A stretch of 64,000 nucleotides of DNA from Brevibacillus porteri. GTDB taxonomy: Bacteria > Bacillota > Bacilli > Brevibacillales > Brevibacillaceae. How positions within the stretch are numbered: the first letter of the stretch is position 1; each line of letters starts with the position of its first letter. Location: NCBI RefSeq assembly GCF_003013475.1, contig NZ_PXZO01000038.1, positions 1 through 64,000 on the forward strand, in the 5' to 3' direction. The notes beneath the pieces are model-generated. The model was not told the origin of the DNA. It saw only the letters and a list, made by a program, of their open reading frames with translations, and did no database searches. Positions 17,045 through 25,948 of this stretch are shown here, in pieces. Position numbers and translations under genes: made by a program.

Positions 17045-18502
17045 ATGTCGATCAAAACAAGACTTTTGCTCTCCTATATTGCCATGATTATTATCCCCCT
17101 TGTTTTGTTTGGATTGGTGGCATCGGGATTGGCGAATTACTTTTGGGGGGAACGAGAAGCAGGCAAACCGTTCCTTCGTGATACTCTCAATAAACGAGAC
17201 GAGTTGTTTGCTGGTGTCACATTCATGGCCAAATACGCTCCCAATCAATTGACGAACCAGAACATGCTAACAGAAACGGATGAGCAGCTACAAGCAGTTG
17301 GCGGAGCATTGATACTGACAAAGGACGAAAAAGTACTATTCCTCTCCCAGTCGATTGATAGCGCTGACTTGCCTGACTATTTGCAGGATCAGCCGGATCA
17401 GGGGCGCATGCATAGCTGGAAGCAGTTTCAACAGGACGGCTACACGTTTGATACGTACGAGTTTACTTTTGCTGATCAGAGTAAAGGAAAGCTCTACTTC
17501 CTCGCGAATTCTTTCCCATTCATGCAGACAGGCATTTATTTTTTTATCACATTGATTCTCAGTCTTCTAACGATTGTGGCGCTGACGAACGGTGTACTAA
17601 CGTTTCTTGTTTCACGCAGTATCATTCGACCTTTGTACGCATTAAAGCAGGCAGCGAACGAAATGAAAGAAGGCAATCTGGAGCGCCCTGTTCAACTCCA
17701 TCGCAAAGATGAACTAGGAGAGCTGGGAGAAGCATTTGAAGAGATGCGTGGCAGATTGTATGATTCTATCCACTTGCAGCTTCAGTATGAAGAAAATCGT
17801 AAACAACTGATTTCCAGTATTTCGCACGATCTGAAAACACCCATAACAGGAATCAAAGCCTGTGTGGAAGCGGTTCAGGAAGGGATTGCGGACACAGAAG
17901 CGAAGCGGGAAAAATATATGAAGATGATTGCCATCAAATCAGAACAGATGAACCGTCTGATTGATGAGCTATTTTTATTCTCGAGACTGGATTTGAACAA
18001 GCTTCCCTTTCACTTTGAAGAAGTCGATATGCGAGCATATATGGCACAGTTTACCGAGGAGCTGCGGCTAGATCCGCGGATGAACGGCGTTCCTATTCGC
18101 TATGACGAGCATAATGAAAGTCCGATTCCAGTCATGGCTGATCAGGAAAAACTTCATCGCGTGCTTATGAATATCGTGGACAATAGCCTGAAGTACTTGA
18201 ACAAGGACGAGAAGCTGATCCAATTGGAAGTGGAGAAAGCTGACGGTGAAGTGATTGTGGCGATCTCAGACAATGGGACAGGGATTGAAAAAGAAGCCAT
18301 GCTCCATATTTTTGACCGTTTTTATCGGGCGGACCCTTCGCGTAATTCGGCCATGGGAGGCAGTGGTCTTGGACTCGCCATCGTCAAACAAATTGTGGAG
18401 GGGCACGGTGGTCGTGTTTGGGCGGAGAGCGAAAGCGGACGCGGGACCCGCATTTGTTTTACCTTGCCAGATCTCAAGAGAGCCGGGGGTGACATGGAAT
18501 GA
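17045..18502 (+). CDS. Sensor histidine kinase
   Basis: Membrane histidine kinase of 485 residues. Two membrane segments (about 8-30 and 163-190) bracket an extracytoplasmic domain of about 130 residues. A HAMP domain follows (IIRPLYALKQAANEMKEGNL), then the dimerisation/phosphoacceptor helix with the His in SSISHDLKTPITGIKA. The ATPase domain shows NIVDNSLKY (N box), ISDNGTGIEKEA (G1) and GGSGLGLAIVKQIV (G2). The ribosome site is GGGGGTGATGAACC. It overlaps the response-regulator gene by 4 bases, which indicates coupled translation. The signal is unknown, perhaps the exported protein encoded just upstream. Confidence 0.92.
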   Translation: MSIKTRLLLSYIAMIIIPLVLFGLVASGLANYFWGEREAGKPFLRDTLNKRDELFAGVTFMAKYAPNQLTNQNMLTETDEQLQAVGGALILTKDEKVLFLSQSIDSADLPDYLQDQPDQGRMHSWKQFQQDGYTFDTYEFTFADQSKGKLYFLANSFPFMQTGIYFFITLILSLLTIVALTNGVLTFLVSRSIIRPLYALKQAANEMKEGNLERPVQLHRKDELGELGEAFEEMRGRLYDSIHLQLQYEENRKQLISSISHDLKTPITGIKACVEAVQEGIADTEAKREKYMKMIAIKSEQMNRLIDELFLFSRLDLNKLPFHFEEVDMRAYMAQFTEELRLDPRMNGVPIRYDEHNESPIPVMADQEKLHRVLMNIVDNSLKYLNKDEKLIQLEVEKADGEVIVAISDNGTGIEKEAMLHIFDRFYRADPSRNSAMGGSGLGLAIVKQIVEGHGGRVWAESESGRGTRICFTLPDLKRAGGDME

Positions 18503-19194
18503 AACACATTTTAATTATTGAAGATGACACGGTGATCGCAGAGGTGCAAAAGGATTACTTGGAGGCAAACGGCTACTCGGTCGATGTCGCTACTTCCGGG
18601 GATACGGGCCTTCAAAAGGCACTGCGAGAGGAGTATGACCTCCTGATTCTAGACCTGATGCTCCCAATCGTGGATGGCTTTGAAATCTGCAAGCAAGTCC
18701 GGAAAGCCAAAAATATTCCGATCCTGCTCGTCTCCGCTAAAAAGGAAGACATCGACAAGATCCGTGGTCTGGGTCTAGGAGCCGACGATCATATCAGTAA
18801 GCCGTTTAGCTTGGGCGAACTGGTAGCGAGGGTCAAAGCCCATCTAGCCCGTTACGACCGTCTCGTCTCCGATTCCAAACCGCGTACGGCAAAAGAGGAG
18901 ATCAGGCTTCGTGGGATTCGCATCGACAAGCTGGCGCGGAGGGTTTATATCAATGGAAACGAAGTAGCTTTCACTTCCAAGGAATACGACCTCCTGCTCT
19001 TTTTGGTAACCCACCCGAACTGGGTATTTAGCAAAACGGAACTGTTTGAAAAAATCTGGGGTCTCGATTCCTACGGGGATATCGCGACGGTGACGGTGCA
19101 TATCAGCAAGCTGCGGGAAAAAATAGAAAGCGATCCGGCTAAGCCACAATACATCGAGACGGTGTGGGGTGTCGGTTATCGATTTTTACTATAA
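18499..19194 (+). CDS. OmpR/PhoB-family response regulator
   Basis: DNA-binding response regulator of 231 residues. The receiver domain (1-120) holds acidic residues D9-D10 in IIEDDTV, the phosphoacceptor Asp in LLILDLMLPIVDG, and the conserved Lys in HISKPFSLGE. The C-terminal winged helix (about 130-231) ends with YIETVWGVGYRFLL. The start overlaps the stop codon of the sensor kinase gene (ATGA). It is probably the cognate partner of that kinase. A terminator follows. Confidence 0.92.
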   Translation: MKHILIIEDDTVIAEVQKDYLEANGYSVDVATSGDTGLQKALREEYDLLILDLMLPIVDGFEICKQVRKAKNIPILLVSAKKEDIDKIRGLGLGADDHISKPFSLGELVARVKAHLARYDRLVSDSKPRTAKEEIRLRGIRIDKLARRVYINGNEVAFTSKEYDLLLFLVTHPNWVFSKTELFEKIWGLDSYGDIATVTVHISKLREKIESDPAKPQYIETVWGVGYRFLL

Positions 19195-19252
19195 ATAGGT
19201 GGAAACGAGTGAACTATCTTTTGTGAGAGCAATAAAGAAATACTGCATACGT

Positions 19253-19288
19253 AAACACTTGGGTATTTCGTACCAAGTGTTTATTCTG
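19253..19288 (+). terminator. Terminator between the two-component operon and the biosynthetic operon
   Basis: AAACACTTGG pairs perfectly with CCAAGTGTTT, followed by ATTCTGTTT. The downstream six-gene operon therefore probably has its own promoter between here and 19375. In that interval TTTACC (about 19290) and GGTAAA form a small inverted repeat that may overlap it. Confidence 0.7.
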
Positions 19289-19374
19289 TTTACCAAAAAT
19301 CGACAAACTTAGGTAAAATAAATGGCAGATGTCGAATAGTGTGTGAGTAACGCGAGCTAAGGGAGACACAGATC

Positions 19375-20370
19375 ATGGAGAGAAAAATCAAAATCCTCGG
19401 AACAGGGAAATACTTGCCCACTCGGCGTGTGACAGCAGCAGAACTGGAAGAAAAGCTGGGACTTGCGGCTGGATGGGTAGAGAAAAAGTCCGGGGTTAGC
19501 GTCAGGCATTTTGTAACGAATGAAACGGCAGCACAGATGGGAGCCATCGCTGCTAGGCGTGCTTTGGAAGCGGCGGGCCTCTCTCTTCACGATATCGATT
19601 GTATCGTATGTGCAAGCGGGACGGCGCAACAGGAAATCCCATGCACGGCTGCCTTGATTCAGGAAGAGCTTCAACTAAGCAAAACAGGTATTCCTTGCTT
19701 TGATATAAATGCGACATGCCTTAGCTTCGTCACTGCGCTGGATGTGATGTCGTGCCAGATGGCGGTTGGTATTTACGAGCGAGTCTTGATTATTTCATCT
19801 GAGATATCTTCCGCAGGTTTGAATTGGGAGCAAAAAGAGAGTTGTGTGTTGTTCGGAGATGGAGCTGCGGCTGTTGTCATCGGCAGGACGCCTGAAACAG
19901 AAAGCTCCCGCATCTTGGGTTCAAGTATGAAAACATACAGTGAAGGGGCGCACTATTCCGAAATAAGGGGTGGCGGTACGCTGATCCACCCGAGCCAATT
20001 TGCGCAAGGAAGAGAAGCAGACTTTGCATTTGATATGGACGGAAGGAAAATTTTTCGCCTGACCTCACAGTTGATTACCGGATTTGTGGATCGCTTGCTG
20101 TCCGGAGCCTCCGTAGCCAAGGAGCAAATTCGTACAGTCATTCCTCATCAGGCCAGTGGGATGGCGATGCGGATCATGGCAGGCAAGCTCGGTTTTAGCG
20201 ACCAGCAAATGGTGAACATTCTAGCAGAGCATGGCAATGTCATCGCAGCTTCCATTCCAATGGCGCTGCATGAAGCGATTGGGCAGAATCGGGTACAGAG
20301 AGGGGATCACCTGATGCTGTTGGGCACATCTGCCGGCTTGTCTCTCGGAGGAATTGTGCTTGAATACTAA
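19375..20370 (+). CDS. KAS III-type beta-ketoacyl synthase (FabH/OleA superfamily)
   Basis: Thiolase-fold condensing enzyme of 331 residues. The KAS III catalytic triad is intact: C115 in NATCLSFVTALDV, H258 in IPHQASGMAMRI and N288 in ILAEHGNVIAAS. It should condense two acyl thioesters, or transfer an acyl group, with loss of CO2 or formation of a beta-keto acid. The ribosome site is AAGGGAGACACAG. It opens a six-gene operon in which every junction is short or overlapping. Its partners (an OleD-like reductase and an adenylating enzyme) point to a secondary lipid pathway rather than primary fatty-acid initiation, because housekeeping FabH genes do not usually lie in this setting. Confidence 0.88.
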   Translation: MERKIKILGTGKYLPTRRVTAAELEEKLGLAAGWVEKKSGVSVRHFVTNETAAQMGAIAARRALEAAGLSLHDIDCIVCASGTAQQEIPCTAALIQEELQLSKTGIPCFDINATCLSFVTALDVMSCQMAVGIYERVLIISSEISSAGLNWEQKESCVLFGDGAAAVVIGRTPETESSRILGSSMKTYSEGAHYSEIRGGGTLIHPSQFAQGREADFAFDMDGRKIFRLTSQLITGFVDRLLSGASVAKEQIRTVIPHQASGMAMRIMAGKLGFSDQQMVNILAEHGNVIAASIPMALHEAIGQNRVQRGDHLMLLGTSAGLSLGGIVLEY

Positions 20371-21535
20371 ACAAGCAGTCTTGCTGACAGGAGGACGAGC
20401 TCCAGCTACGTTAGAGCTAGCGCGTTTGCTGGGTTCTGTGGGACATCGAGTCATTGTAGCGGAGAGTGCGCGGCGACATTTATGCCAGCACTCTCGTTAT
20501 GTAGAGCGCTCCTACCAAGTGCCTCCTCCCCGTCAGCAGCCCGATGCTTATATTGAAAAGCTGTGCGAAATCATGCAGCGTGAGCGTATCGATCTGTTGA
20601 TCCCGACTTGTGAAGAGATATTCTACGTCTCGCGCGGGCGGGATCGCTTGCTTGACTTTGGTGAAGTGCTTGTAGAAGGTATCGAGGTACTGCGTTCGTT
20701 GCACGACAAATGGCTTTTTGCCGAAATGGCGCGCGAGGTGGGAGCACTGGTTCCAGAGACGGTTCGAGTCCAATCTCCTGCTCAACTGCGGGAGGCCATG
20801 CTACAAGCAAGGGGGCCTTTTGTGCTGAAGCCCGTCTATTCGCGCTTTGCCGCTCATGTACAGATCGTGGCAGACCCGTCCTTTGCGGCAGGGCAGTCTA
20901 TGCTACCCGAACCGACAGTTGGGCAGCCATGGCTAGTCCAACAGTTTATAAAAGGGAAACAGGTGTGCAGCTACGCCGTTGCTCAGGATGGGCAGCTCGC
21001 CTTGTACGCCGATTACGAAACAACACATACAGCAGGGCAAGGTGCCTCGATTCACTTCGCCTATTCAGCCCATCCACAGGTAAGAGAATTTGTTAGTCGC
21101 TTCGTGCAACGGCATAAGTTAAGCGGACAAATCGCGTTTGATTTCATTGAGAATGAGCAGGGAGAGCTATACGTGATCGAATGCAATCCACGCCTGACAA
21201 GCGGTGTGCATTTGTTTACAGGACAGCAAGAGGCTGCGACTGCTTACTTTTCTGATCGGGGAAAAACCGTTGTCCCTGCTGGAAAACAAGCTTGCATGCT
21301 AGGGATGGCAATGCTGACATACGGCCTTGCTGGCATGACGAATGGCAAGAAGGCAAAGCGTTGGGTGAAAGACCTGCTTTCTGCGAGGGATGTACTGTTT
21401 AGGCGGGATGATCCACGGCCTTTTTTTGATCAGTTCTCCATGCTGGCAGATTTGGCTTGGCAGAGTTTTCGAACGAGAAAAAGCATGATCGCTTGTAGTA
21501 CGAGCGATATCGAATGGAACGGAGAAGAGTCGTAA
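20360..21535 (+). CDS. ATP-grasp ligase
   Basis: Protein of 391 residues with an N-terminal Rossmann-like pre-ATP-grasp domain (VLLTGGRAPATLELARLL) and a central ATP-grasp fold. ATP-binding elements include GPFVLKPVYSRF, LVQQFIKGKQVCSYAV and the metal site IAFDFIENEQGELYVIECNPR. Such enzymes form amide or ester bonds through an acyl-phosphate. The best start is TTG at 20360, seven bases after GGAGGA, overlapping the end of the condensing-enzyme gene by 11 bases; TTG at 20354 is an alternative. In this operon it may attach an amine or amino acid to the acyl product. The donor and acceptor are unknown. Confidence 0.8.
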   Translation: MNTKQAVLLTGGRAPATLELARLLGSVGHRVIVAESARRHLCQHSRYVERSYQVPPPRQQPDAYIEKLCEIMQRERIDLLIPTCEEIFYVSRGRDRLLDFGEVLVEGIEVLRSLHDKWLFAEMAREVGALVPETVRVQSPAQLREAMLQARGPFVLKPVYSRFAAHVQIVADPSFAAGQSMLPEPTVGQPWLVQQFIKGKQVCSYAVAQDGQLALYADYETTHTAGQGASIHFAYSAHPQVREFVSRFVQRHKLSGQIAFDFIENEQGELYVIECNPRLTSGVHLFTGQQEAATAYFSDRGKTVVPAGKQACMLGMAMLTYGLAGMTNGKKAKRWVKDLLSARDVLFRRDDPRPFFDQFSMLADLAWQSFRTRKSMIACSTSDIEWNGEES

Positions 21536-21550
21536 GGACGTGAGGAAGAA

Positions 21551-22552
21551 ATGAACAAGCGAGTGCTAGTAACAGGGGCGACAGGGTTTCTCGGACAGAA
21601 GCTGGCCACGCGACTGCATGAAATGGGCTATGAGGTGACAGCGCAAGGACGAGACGAGCGAATCGGCCGGGAATTGCAGGAGCAGGGCATTCGATTCCTT
21701 CGGGCAGACCTAAGAGATAGAGAAGCCATGCTGAAGGCTTGCCGCGATCAGGACATCGTGCATCACGCGGCTGCTTTTTCCTCCCCGTGGGGAACGTACC
21801 GTGACATGTACGAGACGAATGTGACAGGAACCATTCATGTCATCGATGGCTGCAAGCAACACGGCATAGAGCGTCTGGTCCATGTATCGACGCCGAGTAT
21901 TTATTTTGCTTTTGACGACAAGCTGGGTATCCGCGAAGATGAGCCGATGCCCGTACGGTTTGCTAATACATACGCACAGACCAAATACCAGGCGGAGCTG
22001 GAAGTCGACAAGGCGTTTCTTGCAGGGCTTCCGACGATAACGATTCGTCCTCGGGCCTTGTTTGGCCCTGGGGACAATGCCATTCTTCCCAGATTAATCC
22101 GCGCCAATGAAAAGAAATTCGTTCCGCTGATCGACGGAGGCAAGGCGATCATTGATTTGACGTATGTGGAAAATGTCGTGGACGCGCTGATCTTGTGCAT
22201 GGATTCTCCAGCATACACATTGGGACAGGCTTACAACATTACAAATGGGGAACCAGTGACGATGATTGAGGTGTTGTCAGATGTGTTTCGTCGCTTGGGA
22301 GTTCCACTGAAAACGCGCGAGCTGCCATATTGGAAGGCGTATGCGGCAGCATGGGTACTGGAGACACTCTCCAAGACCGTTTTGGGCTATCGAGAGCCGG
22401 TTTTGACGCGTTACTCGGTAGGCGTGCTCGCCAAATCACAAACCCTGGACATCTCAAAGGCGAAGCGCGATCTGGGCTATGAACCGCGGGTGAGCATTGC
22501 CCGTGGCATCGAGACGTTTACAGATTGGTGGAGGACGCATGATGGACGTTAA
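21551..22552 (+). CDS. NAD(P)-dependent reductase, OleD / 3-beta-HSD-like extended SDR
   Basis: Extended short-chain dehydrogenase of 333 residues. The cofactor motif is VLVTGATGFLGQKLA (about residues 5-19), and the active site has Ser in HVSTPSIYF and YAQTK. The segment HHAAAFSSPWGTYRDMYETN followed by VTGT closely follows the pattern of OleD, which reduces beta-keto acids to beta-hydroxy acids during olefin and beta-lactone assembly. The ribosome site is GTGAGGAAGAA. With a KAS III enzyme three genes' span upstream in the same operon, reduction of a condensed beta-keto acid is a reasonable inference. Sugar or sterol substrates are less likely here. Confidence 0.82.
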   Translation: MNKRVLVTGATGFLGQKLATRLHEMGYEVTAQGRDERIGRELQEQGIRFLRADLRDREAMLKACRDQDIVHHAAAFSSPWGTYRDMYETNVTGTIHVIDGCKQHGIERLVHVSTPSIYFAFDDKLGIREDEPMPVRFANTYAQTKYQAELEVDKAFLAGLPTITIRPRALFGPGDNAILPRLIRANEKKFVPLIDGGKAIIDLTYVENVVDALILCMDSPAYTLGQAYNITNGEPVTMIEVLSDVFRRLGVPLKTRELPYWKAYAAAWVLETLSKTVLGYREPVLTRYSVGVLAKSQTLDISKAKRDLGYEPRVSIARGIETFTDWWRTHDGR

Positions 22553-23393
22553 ACTAACGCTGATGGACACGGGCTACTGCCAGCAGCTCGAGATGTTTTC
22601 CCGAAAAGGCGGCAGGATGAAAAACATTCCGTTTCACGCCATCGCAGGGCTTATCGAGCATCCCGTCCACGGCTTGCTGCTCTTTGATACGGGCTATTCA
22701 CAGCGCTTTTTTGAAGCCACGAGCAAGCTTCCTTATTCGCTATACGGCAAAATAACGCCGGTATTCTCTGAGGCACACGAGAGTATTTCTGAGCAGCTCG
22801 CAGCACGTGGAATCAAAACGACAGACATAGCGGGTATTTTTATTTCCCATTTTCATGCGGATCATATTGGCGGTTTGCGCGATTTTCCGCATGCGCGACT
22901 ATACTGCTTTGAGAGTGCCTACAACCACGTAAAGGGAAAGACGGGGTGGGCAGCACTACGGGAGGCGTATTTGCCTGATTTGATGCCTGACGATTTCGAA
23001 GAACGGGTGACTTTCATTGATCTGGGAGGGCTAGTGGCATTGCCAGAGGCTTACGCGCCATACGCCGAAGGCTATGATTTATTTGCGGATCAGAGTCTGT
23101 ACATCGTCGATCTGAACGGACATGCAATCGGGCAGTTTGGTGTGTTCCTGCGCGATCGGGATCATGGGGATGTATTTTTGTGTGCGGATGCCGCTTGGTC
23201 GAGTGAAGCCTATCTCGGCAATTTGTTGCCTCACCCGCTGGCTAGGTTGATCATGGCGGATCGACAGGCGTATCGCGAGCATTTGCACAAGCTGCATGTG
23301 CTATCCCGCCAACGTCCCGACATGAAAATCATGCCAACACACTGCAGGGAAGTCTGGCAGGCCAGCAGAGGAGAGTTCACATGGAGATCATGA
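22542..23393 (+). CDS. Metallo-beta-lactamase-fold hydrolase
   Basis: Binuclear metal hydrolase of 283 residues. The signature H103-F-H-A-D-H108 (in ISHFHADHIGGL) gives the first metal site, with later ligands in FLCADAAWSS and MPTHCREVW. The overall pattern is like N-acyl-homoserine lactonases and related lactone or thioester hydrolases. Two adjacent ATG codons follow GGTGGAGGACGC; the second has the better spacing and is used here, overlapping the reductase gene by 11 bases. In the operon it could open a lactone, release a thioester or edit an intermediate. The substrate is not known. Confidence 0.85.
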   Translation: MDVKLTLMDTGYCQQLEMFSRKGGRMKNIPFHAIAGLIEHPVHGLLLFDTGYSQRFFEATSKLPYSLYGKITPVFSEAHESISEQLAARGIKTTDIAGIFISHFHADHIGGLRDFPHARLYCFESAYNHVKGKTGWAALREAYLPDLMPDDFEERVTFIDLGGLVALPEAYAPYAEGYDLFADQSLYIVDLNGHAIGQFGVFLRDRDHGDVFLCADAAWSSEAYLGNLLPHPLARLIMADRQAYREHLHKLHVLSRQRPDMKIMPTHCREVWQASRGEFTWRS

Positions 23394-24715
23394 CGCTCTT
23401 GAAGCAATATGTAAAAACGAAGTGGCTTGCCCGTCGTTTTTCCTCGCGTGAGCAGCTGGTGAAATGGCAAGAAGCGCAGGTCAGAGCGATGTTGTCTCGC
23501 ATTTTGCCAGCTTCTCCTTTTTACCGAAAAAGATTGGGAGCGCCAGAACAATGGAGACAGATGGAGCCGATTGATAAAAAGTACATGATGGACCATTTTG
23601 ACGAGTTGAATACGTGCGGAATCAAGAAGGAAGAAGCATTTGCGATTGGACTGAAAGCAGAAACGACACGCGATTTCACTTCCCAATTAAACGGTGTGAC
23701 CGTAGGACTATCTTCTGGGACATCTGGTAATCGCGGGCTTTTTCTCGTGGGACCGCAGGAGCAGGCGAAATGGGCAGGGGTGATTTTGGCGAAAGCACTG
23801 CCTGGTCAGCTATGGTCGACACAGCGGATTGCTTTTTTCTTGCGAGCGAATAGCAACCTGTATACGGCGGTCAACAGGCGTCGCATTCAATTCTCGTTCT
23901 TCGATCTGCAAATACCGCTCGATCAGCACCTTGATCACCTGAATCAGTATCAGCCGTCGGTGTTGGTTGCGCCCGCCTCGATGTTGAGAATGCTCGCGAC
24001 TGCCCAGCGTCAAGGGAAATTGCGGATATCTCCGATCAAGGTGATCTCGGTGGCAGAAGTGCTGGACCCGTTGGATCAAACATACATCGCAGAAGTGTTC
24101 GGGCAGATCGTGCATCAAATTTATCAATGCACAGAAGGGCTGCTTGCGGTGAGCTGCTCACACGGGACATTGCATATCAATGAAGACATCGTGGTGGTGG
24201 AAAAGGAGTATCTCGATGAGCAAAAGGAGCGTTTCTTTCCGATCATCACAGATTTTTCCCGGGCGACACAGCCGATTATCCGTTATCGTTTGAACGACAT
24301 TTTGACGGAAAAACGTACGCCATGTCCGTGCGGCTCTGTGTTTATGGCGCTGGAATCGATTGAGGGCAGGGCAGATGATATGTTTGTTTTTCGCCATGAA
24401 ACGGAAGCCCGATGGGTATCGGTCTTTCCTGATTTCATCCGCCGTGCCGTCATTACCTCGTCTGATGCGATAGAAGAGTATACGGTACGGCAGCTAAGCT
24501 ACGAGCAAGTGGAGGTAGCACTGCTCATGCAGGATGGAGACGGACCGTCCACGCAAGAGCAGGAGCGAGTACGCCAAGGTCTGGAGCGAGTCATTGCCGA
24601 TCAGCAAGGACAATTGCCTGCGATTGTGTTTGCACCGTACGAGTTGAATCTCGGTACGAAAAAATTGCGGCGGGTAGAGAGGATGTTTATTCAAGGTGAG
24701 CAGGCCATTGATTGA
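23381..24715 (+). CDS. Adenylate-forming enzyme, PaaK / F390-synthetase-related
   Basis: AMP-forming ligase-like protein of 444 residues. It has the ATP-binding P-loop-like segment GLSSGTSGNRGLFLVGP (about residues 108-124), YQCTEGLLAVSC, ITDFSRATQPIIRYRLNDIL and a Cys pair in RTPCPCGSVF, which is the pattern of coenzyme F390 synthetase-like and phenylacetate-CoA ligase-like enzymes. It should activate a carboxylate as an acyl-adenylate. The start follows GAGGAGAGTTCAC and overlaps the preceding gene by 13 bases. It could play the activating role that OleC has in beta-lactone formation, although OleC belongs to a different subgroup. That equivalence is inference. Confidence 0.8.
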   Translation: MEIMTLLKQYVKTKWLARRFSSREQLVKWQEAQVRAMLSRILPASPFYRKRLGAPEQWRQMEPIDKKYMMDHFDELNTCGIKKEEAFAIGLKAETTRDFTSQLNGVTVGLSSGTSGNRGLFLVGPQEQAKWAGVILAKALPGQLWSTQRIAFFLRANSNLYTAVNRRRIQFSFFDLQIPLDQHLDHLNQYQPSVLVAPASMLRMLATAQRQGKLRISPIKVISVAEVLDPLDQTYIAEVFGQIVHQIYQCTEGLLAVSCSHGTLHINEDIVVVEKEYLDEQKERFFPIITDFSRATQPIIRYRLNDILTEKRTPCPCGSVFMALESIEGRADDMFVFRHETEARWVSVFPDFIRRAVITSSDAIEEYTVRQLSYEQVEVALLMQDGDGPSTQEQERVRQGLERVIADQQGQLPAIVFAPYELNLGTKKLRRVERMFIQGEQAID

Positions 24716-25853
24716 ATGGTATGAAGGGACCTCGGATGGGCAAATCCCTTGGGAACAGGCGCAGGATGCCGACTACGTCAAAAGCTATTTGTTGCCCATG
24801 ATGACGGAACAACCATCCCGCTATGTGCAAAATGTACAGACGCGGATGCATGCACTCCGTGTAGGTGATCGGATCATGCCTGTAACGGTGAACGATACCG
24901 AGTACGACAATTCGTATGTCAGTTCGGTGTTTACCCATTACGTGACGTACGCGAAGGAAGAGCTAAGTATGCTCGATTCAGGGGTGCTTAGGCGGGTATT
25001 GTCGACTGTAATCACAGGGCTTGGACGCTGGATGAAAAAAAGCCAATGCAACCAAATGGTCATCGTCAACAATTGGCTGTTATCGACAAATCTGTATCAT
25101 GATGTGCGTGCAGATGAAGTGAAGAACATTACGGAAAACGGCATCCAAAAGTTCCCCGGTCATATTATCGCATTTCGATCTGTTTGTCGCAGGCTATATC
25201 CGGATTTCCACAAGGGACTCGTAGAGAAGGGCTATCTCATGGTTCCCAGTCGCTACGTCTACCTGTTCCACCCAGATTGGCCAGCGCAGGGCAAGTGGCG
25301 GGTTCGCAATACGCTCAATCGCGATCGGAAAATGCTTGCCAAATCCGGCTATCGCATCCTGCGTCATGAGGAGCTGGGAGAACAGCATGTCGAGCGAATC
25401 GTTGCTTTATATAACGCGCTGTATCTGGATAAATACTCCCAGCATAATCCACAGTTTTCGGTGGAGTTCGTCCGACTGGCGATGCAAAAGAGGACATTGA
25501 CCCTCATCGGCTTGGAAAAAGACGGACGGTTGGACGGCATTCTTGGCTATTTTGAGCGAAATGGTGTGATGACGACGCCGCTATTCGGCTATGATACGAC
25601 GCTTCCCAAAGAGACCGGGCTGTATCGGATGCTGTCGTGCCTCTTGGTACAAGAAGCAGAGAGCAAGGGCATCCTGCTCCATCAAAGTGCGGGCGTAGGT
25701 GCTTTCAAAGCAGACAGGGGAGCCGAGGGGGAACCGGAATATACAGCGGTGTATGTCAAACATTTGCCGTATTATCGTCAAACGGTCTGGAAGGTGCTCG
25801 CTGTTTTGCTGAATCAAATCGGGATCAAAATGGTAGAGAAGTACCGACTGTAA
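24708..25853 (+). CDS. GNAT-like acyltransferase, BioF2-like / FemAB-related
   Basis: Protein of about 381 residues. The C-terminal half (about 190-350) has the GNAT-type BioF2-like fold: KWRVRNTLNRDRKMLAKSGY, VALYNALYLDKYSQHNPQF, LTLIGLEKDGRLDGILGYF and ALLxQxxGVGAFK-like elements near the end. The N-terminal half is unfamiliar. It should transfer an acyl group to an amine or hydroxyl. TTG at 24708 has an excellent AAGGTGAG seven bases upstream and overlaps the previous stop codon; GTG at 24696 would lie within that ribosome site. It closes the six-gene operon. There is no acyl-carrier-protein gene in the set. Confidence 0.72.
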   Translation: MIEWYEGTSDGQIPWEQAQDADYVKSYLLPMMTEQPSRYVQNVQTRMHALRVGDRIMPVTVNDTEYDNSYVSSVFTHYVTYAKEELSMLDSGVLRRVLSTVITGLGRWMKKSQCNQMVIVNNWLLSTNLYHDVRADEVKNITENGIQKFPGHIIAFRSVCRRLYPDFHKGLVEKGYLMVPSRYVYLFHPDWPAQGKWRVRNTLNRDRKMLAKSGYRILRHEELGEQHVERIVALYNALYLDKYSQHNPQFSVEFVRLAMQKRTLTLIGLEKDGRLDGILGYFERNGVMTTPLFGYDTTLPKETGLYRMLSCLLVQEAESKGILLHQSAGVGAFKADRGAEGEPEYTAVYVKHLPYYRQTVWKVLAVLLNQIGIKMVEKYRL

Positions 25854-25948
25854 ACCATTTGCACACTTCGACCCTCATCGAACTAACCGTCAGGTACACT
25901 ACATGTAAGTAGAAACAAGTAGCTTGCCTGAAACGGGGGAACAACGCC

